Below are positions 42,740 to 51,000 of a stretch of 64,000 nucleotides of DNA, piece by piece. Each line of letters opens with the position of its first letter. Within the stretch, counting starts at the first letter, position 1. The stretch covers positions 74,501 to 138,500 of the forward strand of contig CAJNDS010000990.1 of assembly GCA_905221605.1 (NCBI GenBank). The letters are read 5' to 3'. The notes under the pieces are model-generated. The model had not been told where the DNA came from, did not search any database, and saw only the letters and a program-made list of their open reading frames with translations. This stretch comes from Symbiodinium natans (lineage: Eukaryota; Sar; Dinophyceae; Suessiales; Symbiodiniaceae). Position numbers and translations under genes: made by a program.

Positions 42740-43425
42740 AATCATACCTCGGCTTGCTGGGCTCTTGTGCCCTGGGATTCTTGGCCGCAGGTGGTAACAT
42801 CGGCTTCTGTGAAGCCGCCTTGGTTTTCACAGCAGCCTTTGTTCTGGCTTTGCCTTTGGGAACTGGGGTGGCCTTGGCTGCCGGCTTTTTCCTCGCTTGC
42901 AGTTCTGGCTCTCCCTCCTGCTTTGCTGTGAGAAGATCCGTGTCTGTCGATGTCGTGGACGAACTGGAGGTGGGACCCGTGTTGCTCGAAGAGAGTGTCA
43001 CGGACGAACTGGAGTCGGAAGTGTCTGGCACTTTTCCGTTTGGCACAGGAGCTTCTGGGGGTTGGCTTGCCTCCTGCGGGGCTTGGCTGTCGGTCTCCAT
43101 TGGAGCTTGCACGGTCTGCAGAACTTGGCTGGGGGTCGGTTTCGGAGCTGTCACAGTCTGCACACCTTGGCTGGGGGTCGCTTCCGGAGCTGTCGCAGTC
43201 TGCATACCTGGGCCTGGGGTCTCTTTCGGAGCTGTCAAACCCTCTGGGGGAATTTCAGGATCCACTGAAGCTTCCTCTTCCTCCTCACCTTCACAGTCCT
43301 GCTGTGTGTCCTTCTGTGGCTGGCTCTGCTGCTCTGTTTTGGCTTTCTTCGAAGCCGACAATCTGGTTCCGGTCCACATGTCCTGGCGATAGAGCACCAG
43401 TTCGCAACGGTTGCTTGTGCTGTGT
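42740..43425 (-). CDS. Transposon exon: Pro/Thr/Lys-rich protein
   Basis: The minus strand reads VLYRQDMWTGTRLSASKK, then an acidic run (EGEEEEEASVD). Three imperfect 13-residue repeats follow (core VQTVTAPKPTPSQ), then Ser/Thr-rich and Lys/Ala-rich segments (KGKARTKAAVKTKAA). It is low-complexity, probably disordered and nucleic-acid binding. It lies in the same orientation as its neighbours and is probably spliced to them. Confidence 0.5.
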
Positions 43426-43599
43426 GAAACAAGGATAACGTTTCGACTCTCTCATGCTTCAGGAGTCTCTGACCCAAAACCCTAAAGCCTAGACCCTAAA
43501 CCCTAAATCCTAAAGCAGGTGGCAAAAAAAAACCTGAAGCCTCATCCCTAAACCCTAGACCCTAGACCCTATAAACCCTAAACCCTAAACTAAACACAA

Positions 43600-43960
43600 C
43601 AGTGGAGTTTTTTCCAAACATGCAGGCCCATGTCATCCCGAGCACCAATGAAAGAACTTTTGAGGTTTCAGGTTCAGGGATGAACCATGACTATTTCCGG
43701 ACAGGGATAAAAGTCCACAACAACCCCCACCCACCCAAGGGACCCAAACCAGTGAGAAAAAAATCCCCGATGAAATCTGTCCTGTGGTAACCACGAACGA
43801 CAACGGAGAGCTTCCTGCGAGATGTGCCTGAAGGCAGCACTGAGCTTGAGCGATTGCGCTCCGGCCCAGCTGCTGCTGCCGCCCAGAGCCTCCTCCTGAA
43901 AAGAGTTTACAGAGTGAAAGCTCTCTGGTTCGGGAAACTTTTGAGGTTGCAGCATCCTAG
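43600..43960 (-). other. Possible further transposon exon
   Basis: A minus frame at 43,674-43,955 is open (LSAAFRHISQEALRCRSW), and near 43,605-43,660 another reads FIGARDDMGLHVWKK. Both are plausible exons between 43.4 and 44.0 kb, but I cannot choose the boundaries. Confidence 0.3.
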
Positions 43961-43999
43961 AGGTTTCAGGGTGGGGAACTGGAAGTACTTGAAGGTAAC

Positions 44000-44365
44000 C
44001 TACAACTCACAAAGCTCCTCGTTGATCTGTCGCACAGCTGCTTGAACAGTAGAGAAGTTGATGTTCCAGCTTCCCTCCACATCTGATTGAATCCTTTTCA
44101 AGTGGGGAAGGTAGGCCGTCAACTTGTCCACATCTTTGTGTTTCAGATCCCTTGGGGTTGAGGCTGCCAAAAAACTACAGGCCAGAAACAAAGAGACTCT
44201 ATGTAGCTGTGACAAGGTACTGTTGCAGTAAAGACTCCGCTCATCTGTGTACGAAATGAAGTTGAGTTTGTTAACCCAGGGCTTCAGTGCTGCAACCAAA
44301 GCCTTCACATCATCGCTCCCCTTGGTTCGCCCTTTGGAGACACGTCTGGACGAGGGCCGCTTCAT
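44000..44365 (-). CDS. Transposon first exon, helical basic protein
   Basis: The ATG at 44,363-44,365 opens MKRPSSRRVSKGRTKGSD. Then VKALVAALKPWVNKLNFI and LHRVSLFLACSFLAAST follow, ending INEELCEL before a stop at 44,000. The basic N-terminus is nuclear-signal-like and the rest helical. It is the right-most gene of the DNA transposon and a likely transcript start. Confidence 0.5.
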   Translation of the reverse strand: MKRPSSRRVSKGRTKGSDDVKALVAALKPWVNKLNFISYTDERSLYCNSTLSQLHRVSLFLACSFLAASTPRDLKHKDVDKLTAYLPHLKRIQSDVEGSWNINFSTVQAAVRQINEELCEL

Positions 44366-44809
44366 GGGCACCACTACAGCTTGTCACAACAATTAATCAG
44401 CATGACTTACTGCTTACACAGAAGCCTCGGAACTTCTGAACAACTAGCTTGAACCCTACAACGGCCTGTGATCCAGCAAAGGCAGTGCTGCTGAATGCTG
44501 AGAAGCACCGCAGGGCTGGTTTAGGGAAGGGCTGTACTTAGGGTTTCGGATCAGGCGGGGCGGGTTTTGCAGTTGGACCTCGGAAGGGTTCTTGGCTTGG
44601 GGACTTACAAGATCCTGAGAACCCAACCAAGAACCCCACCCCTCTACCCGAATGTTGACTTGAGACTTGACTAGAGGATGTGCGACAGATGCTACAAGCT
44701 ATGTAGTGTCTAGGATGTTGGGTTTCGAACCGAAGCCTGCCAAACCGATCACAGAAGAAAAACGCTCGACTCCAAGTCCTGTGAAAAGAGACAATATATT
44801 TGTAAATAA

Positions 44810-44945
44810 ACATATATATATATGTGTGTAGAAAGAATTTATATATTGTAATATCGCCTATATCCTTATGTTCAATTGATGCCTGTGTATGTCTATGTAA
44901 CTATATAGCTAGAGAAGTAATATATATATATATATATATATACAA
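44810..44945. repeat. TA microsatellites near transposon right end
   Basis: (TA)n blocks at about 44,811-44,825 and 44,918-44,942 mirror the TA tract near the left end. Weak frames to 45,700 are not convincing. A TG/TA-rich stretch at 45,420-45,500 follows. Confidence 0.8.
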
Positions 44946-45706
44946 ACAGCCTTCCCCGCGCATCCCCACTGCAGTTGCTCTAAGCTACAACCCCTCAGCC
45001 CAAACCCTAAACGAAGGTTTTAAGGGAGCCCTGAGCCTGAAGCTCGCACACACTGACAGCTACAAATATCTCGGCCTTGCACCCTAAACCCTAAACCCTC
45101 CGAAACTCGGAAGCCCTCACAAACCACCTGGGCCTGAGGATCGGGAGGGGGTCTTTGGTGCATTGGAAAAAAACCAAAACCCTGATCAACCCTTTAAAAA
45201 AACCCTAAACCCCACACCCCACACTGAGCTCCTTGGCGTGCTCGGCCACAGGGCCGATTGGTTTCTGCGGTTACTTACAAGTGTAGTGTAGATTCAGGCT
45301 TTGGGGTTTAGGTTTGGGGTTCGAGATTTCAGGGTTTCCCGACCAGTTCAGGCTACTTTGCACCGCAGCAGTGCACGATATGACATAACTTCGTTTTGGT
45401 CAATGTCGGAGAATTGTAACATCACTGTACATGTATGTAGATGTGTATGTATAGATTTACATGTGTACACGTGTGTTTTTTGTTTTTATGTTTTTTTCTC
45501 ACAATTCTTCTCCGCCGGGGTCACACATCACATGAACATCGACTGTACAGGTATAACAGCTTCAAAAGGTAGCCATGATCACATTCCAAGTGGTTTTTTT
45601 CGACAGAAACACTCGCGAAAATATAGACCCGAAAGGTCCCAAAGTATCAGAATTTTGGAACCAGCCTGCTTAGGATCAGACTTTCTGAACCGATAGGTGG
45701 TCTGGG

Positions 45707-48045
45707 CCTACGGCACCTTGAGCCGCTCGCAAGGAAGGAATATCCACCTCCTCTTCTTCACCTGGAGTTTCTTTCACCATTGGTAGGTTACTCCCTTTTC
45801 CAGTTTCATCGATCTGATACCCTCGTCGGTTCAGCAAATCTCTCACAAAGTCCTCCTGGTTGAGAAAGAAGCTGCCATTTCGATACCAGATTTGGACACC
45901 TAAAAACTTCAGGAATCCATCACCGCAGCCTGGACCACAGAACTCGGGTTCAGAAGTTTTCCACTCCTTCCTAATCTGTTCCAAGGCCTCCCGGAGCACT
46001 GTCATAGTCCCAGCCATCAAAAAATCATCCACGTAAAGACCCATTGTCCCTACCAACTTGCTTGCACCTTCCAGCTTCTCTTGCGCCATAATAAGGAACA
46101 GACTTGGGTCTGCATTGGACCTCTGAAAGCTCATCGCTTGTCCATCCTTTGACACCCAAGACATCCCTTGAAGACGTTGGTCTCGCCACTCCACCCATGC
46201 TGCAGGACTTTCGGCCAAACCGTACAAGGCCTTCCTCACAATCCACCGCTCCTCTTTTGTGCAAAGACCCAATTTCACCGCCGCCCTTGGGGGCTGCACC
46301 ACCACCAAACGCCCTTCTCTTTGTGCCCTATTCATCGGCGCCGTCAGAAAAGCTTTGGAAATGTCTAAGCCAGCGATGATCCACACCATATATGCTGCGT
46401 GCCTCACTTGACACCTGAATGTAGTTGAATCTAAACCTGGAGCGTACAGCGAGTGACGACTGAGTGACCTCGGCCCTTCATATTCTGTAGCTGCCGTTGA
46501 CGAAATGAAGTTTCCACATGCACAGATACGGGCACGTCGCCTCCCTGTCCCTTGCTTCCGGGTAAACACCACCAGACTGGGAACGTACTCAATCACCGGT
46601 GCATTAGGCTCTTCCGCCAATTTGTCCAGCTTTTCTTGAGTTGTTGGTTCCACCACCTCCAACTCTTTCACCAAAGACGTCACCTCGTCCGACAATGATT
46701 CCCTCCACTTTTCCAGTTCTTGCATGGCTTCCTGTGTAGGGATTGTTTTTGTTTGCAGGAACTCAACCTCCTCTGCTGCCTCAAGCGCAGTATTTTCTTG
46801 TACCATTTGCTGAACTTGAGCTGCTTTGACCAAAAACTTCGATAGCTGTTCCTCAGCCCTTTTTGCTTTAACCAGCCATTCTCTAGTCTCTGATCCTTTT
46901 TCTTCACTCGACTCATTGGCCGATCCATGGAACTCGTCCAAGATGCAACATTCCTGTTCAGCAATTAGGCGTCGAATACTCAAATGCTCTTCTAGAGCCC
47001 ATTGATGCGCTTCGAACACAGCGTAGTCGACTTCTTCTGCAAGGTCGTCCAGCGAGGTCTCTTTCAACGTCATTTTTAACCACTTCCTTTTTTCACCTTC
47101 TTCAGCCTGTGGTTCCGGAAGAGGAAACTTGCATTGGAGAAGATAGCACCTATCCTTGTAGCTCAAACGCTCCATAAAAACAGGTGTGTACCCTGTCAAG
47201 GATACCCTGTTTCCTTTCCAAGGCATAGGGCCATGCAGCTTTCTCGGAAAGAACGACATGAAGTTCCAGTGGATATCCACCAATTTTCCAGGTAGGACTT
47301 TCTTCCCATAAGATTGCTCCACCACTTCAGCTCCTTCCTCTAAAACCTTTTCATCCTCAACCCACAGCTGACCATCTTTATAGTCACCAAAGCCACACAC
47401 ATAATTGCAGCAATGTTTTTCATTGTGACTATCCCTATGCAATGACACCGGAGCATTGCACGAGATTTGAAGAGCAGAAAATTTGGCTTCAGGATTGTGG
47501 TGCCTCACGAATGATGCCAAATAACGACATAGCCATGGTCTTCGATGAGTCTCTTTTGTGATACCACACACTCCGCCATGAGTATAGTGGCCCAACACCA
47601 GAGCTCGCGTACTTGTACACCAATTGTTGATACCACCTCTTCGATTCACCCTCTTTGGGTATACAATCCCTTCCAAAAGCTCCTCACAGTCCACGTAATC
47701 ATACATAGACCTTTCATACATTGACTTGGCTTTTTGCTCTTCTTTTTCCAACTGTGTTCCATCCTCAGCAGTCTCACTTTTGCAGACCAAATAAGCATTT
47801 TCATGAGGAGAACAGCAAGTCGGCCAATACTCATCACCAGGAACATTGTCCTCGACATCTGCATTTTCTTCCAGCTCCCCCAGACCCTGCATGTCATCCT
47901 CGAAAATTTCTAAGGGCGGACTCTCCCCCCGCTTGCGAAGCAAGCGCAAGGAGCCCACATGACCACGCAGTGAAGAGGCCGGGCTTTTTTCATTGAACCG
48001 ATGACGAACTGGAGGATCGCGAGGCGGAGGTAAAGGAGGACCTTC
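45707..48045 (-). CDS. Copia pol, middle: dioxygenase-like domain and RT
   Basis: The frame opens just after TGATGA at 48,046-48,051 and has no ATG, so it is reached from the gag-integrase ORF by a -1 shift. Numbering from a GTG at 47,958: residues 110-260 hold a 2-oxoglutarate/Fe(II)-dioxygenase-like domain with LGHYTHGGVCGITKET, VSLHRDSHNE (H174, D176), GQLWVED, KLHGPMPW (H242) and GNRVSLTGY (R251), the expected HxD...H...R order. A charged helical linker follows. Reverse transcriptase of the RVT_2 type comes next, with GLDISKAFLTAP and GLYVDDFLMAG (YVDD at 46,025-46,036). RT is cut by the DNA transposon after LRAAQGAVG. RT is certain; the oxygenase assignment rests on motif order. Confidence 0.88.
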
Positions 48046-51000
48046 TCATCAGCGAACCGAAGCGCCGGTTTTTTCCCCTTGAGACGATGCTCTGGAGGAG
48101 AAGGCTCCTGTTCTTCTACCACCCCTTCCAGCTCCAATTCAGGCGGTTCCTTTATATTGGAAAAAATCGTAGTGCAGGGAAATAACACCAGTTCATCCGG
48201 ATCTTTTGCAGTCCCTTGAGCTTCCACCCAATAACCACCAGGTAGGTCATCGCATGGACCCAAAAGAAGTGCAGGCTGCGTACGATCGACCCATTGCCGA
48301 CCTTTCTTTGTTCCATCCGGACCCAGCAACTCCCACGGACGACGTTTGACTTGAATCTGAGCACCAAAGGGAAGCAATGCTTTAGGATTCAACCCCAACT
48401 CCCTTTCAGCTTTCTGCCACCGTAACATTGACCAATGGCGAGCAGCCAGTGCCCAGTACGCCGGCCCGAGTCGCGCCTCCTTTAAGAGCGACCTGACACC
48501 ACGTTTGAATAAACCCACACATGCTTCAGCGCGCCCATTTGTTTGCGGGACTCCAGGATCACCAGTGGTCCTATATATCAGACGAGTTTCGCAAAAGGAC
48601 CGGAAGCGTGCATTGACAAACTCCCCCGCTCGATCTGAGTGGATTCTCAACACCGGATACCCATGTCTCTGCAAGCGCACCATCATTCTTTGAACTGCCG
48701 ATAAAACAGTTGTTTGCTGTTTGTCCACAATCGGCTCCACCATAACGAAGTTGATCATACGGACCGGTTGGGTCAAGTGGTCCTTCAGTTCCTTCCAGGA
48801 TTTTTCAGAAGCTTGAATTTTCAACACCTCTGCCTCCAGAACTGGCGCAGGTTCCACTGGTGCAGAGTCTTCCTCCTCGAAGTTAGCGACTGCATCGCCT
48901 AACCATTCTCCAACACCAGCACCATCATCTACCACCTGATCTTCCACCTCATCCGCATCTTCCTCCTTTTCTGGAGGGCGACCCACATTGGGATCCAACA
49001 TTGGAAATTGATACACACCAATAACAGCGTGTCGTGGCTTCTGCTGGTGAGCATCCTTTGAACACTTGTATGGACCCGCTAAGTCCAATGATAAAGTGTA
49101 AGCATCCCCATGCTTTCGCCTCAAATGGCGACGCTCTTTTCCAGCAGCAGACACACAGATTTGACAATCACGTCTGAAGGGAATATGCCCCCTTAGGCAA
49201 TGGTCACGGAAAGCTCGCTCCTCGGTCGTCAACCTCCGTAGCGTCCCTTCTCGTTCTTCTTTTTTTAACACCGTAGCTTCCCGTTCAGCATCGCTCTCAT
49301 GCAACCATTGTGCCAACCTGTGACGTATTCTTTTAACCAATCCAAACGCCCATCGCGCCCATATAGAGGATTGTCCAATACGCTCTTCCAGGGTAGAAGC
49401 GAATGTTGCTGACCACGGAACAACCACGCGAACTTGTTCCAACGATTCCCATAGTTCCATATCAGACACCAGGAAAGTCGTAGGTTTCACCAGAGCATGT
49501 CCCAATGCTCCTTGATCAAAGTGTGCAGCGTACATTCCATAACGCTCACAAAAGCTTTTCACCTCTGGCCAACTCCAGAAGGTAGGACTTGAGAGCCCTT
49601 CCTGAGAACCATCCACCAGATCCTCAGCACTCAAGACCGTTTTGCCGTTCTGAGAGAAATCTTTCCCTATGAGTTCAGGGTCCCCAGGGCTTTCCATGCC
49701 AAAGAAGACAGAACTTCCATTGATGACTTCAGCAGTACCACCCCTTGAATGCACCGCCACGTCATATAGGAAAAGCATCTTCAGAAGTAAAACACCATCC
49801 TTTTGAGCTAATTCTTGATGTGGCCAAGGAAGACTCTTTAACCCCAACCGTTCAGGTCCACAGCGTCGGCGTAATACAGGTGGACCACCGTCTTCACCTC
49901 TCAACCTTGACACTGTCCTGCATGGAGGTCCTCCCACCACAGCAACCACCTTTCCTTCAGCCGCCAAATGCAGAAGATACTTCCAGACGCTCGAATTATG
50001 TAGGTCACCACCTTTTGTCAAATCCAGCTCCAGTACCTCCACATCCCGACTGGGAAAATGCCATTTTTGTTTTCCCGAAAATAGGTGTACCACCACCCTT
50101 TTTGCTCGTGCCAGCCGTCTCCTTTTATGACGGTTGAAAGGCAACGCCGCAATATCTCCACGTGGCAACAGCTCCATCAGCATATTTTCTGGTATATCCC
50201 CATAATACCACCGAAGAAATCTCCAGCATGCCTGGACGAACTCCTCCTCATTCGCTGACGCTGTCCGCGCTGCGCTTTGCAACGACGTTTTTACAGCCAC
50301 CTCGTTGTCCGTATTCGGACACCCTTGAACCATACGTGCCACCTTCAAAGCTTGCTTTGGTGAGCACCAATCCATTTCATCAATGATCTGAAGCGCCACC
50401 TCCTTTTCCAAACAAGGGCACCCATTCAGATCACGAACGCGAAGTTCCCCCAGAACAGGATGTGAGGCTGTGCACTTGCCACCACGCCACTGAACTCTGA
50501 GACCAACCAAGGCGCTCGCTTTGCCAATTGGCACTAGTGGATCTACCATTTCAGGAGTTACCAGGGTCCCACCTGGGGTAATACACATCTCCCGAGATCC
50601 AACAGCTAAAGACACCAACACCTTTTGCTGCGGAAGCTGTTCTCCAGGACGAAGTGATCTGAGAGGATGTGATGCTCCCGAGTCCAACATGCCCATTCCC
50701 GAACACTCATTGGTGTCAGAAACCCTGGCCACATGTAGAACGCATACTCCTCGGCCTTCTCCCTGCTTCGGCAACAACGTGGCATCCGACGAACCGACTC
50801 CACAGTCCGCCCTTCCATTCCTCCATTGAGAATGGGACCAAGACGCACGCTGCCTTTCAGCATGCAAAACCATTTTTTCAGCTGTTTTGTAATCCATAAC
50901 CAAACAGCCATGTTCAAACCACAAGAGCTGGTCCAGCGAAGATTTTGCACCCACGTGACACATCCCATTGATCACAGTGAGGTTCGCCCCAAACTCCAAA

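Larger units (their letters stand above)
31588..45706 (-). mobile_element. 14.1-kb DNA transposon with inverted ends
   Basis: The inverted ends are CCCAGACCACCTATTGGATC and, from the right, CCCAGACCACCTATCGGTTC; both continue TCAGAAA, about 25 bp with two differences. Subterminal direct repeats (CCGAAAGGATCCAAAGCATC and a close relative) lie at about 31,637-31,679 and 45,629-45,661. It carries a spliced transposase-like gene (about 33.4-38.4 kb) and two further minus-strand genes. It inserted into copia pol, so it is the younger event. The superfamily is uncertain: the transposase core recalls CACTA/Tnp2-like proteins, but the ends do not start CACTA and the duplication appears to be 2 bp. 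Confidence 0.82.

Noticed and set aside
31588-45706. CACTA transposon assignment
   Set aside because: The transposase core is reminiscent, but the ends begin CCCAGACC and the duplication appears to be 2 bp, not 3. The class is left open.
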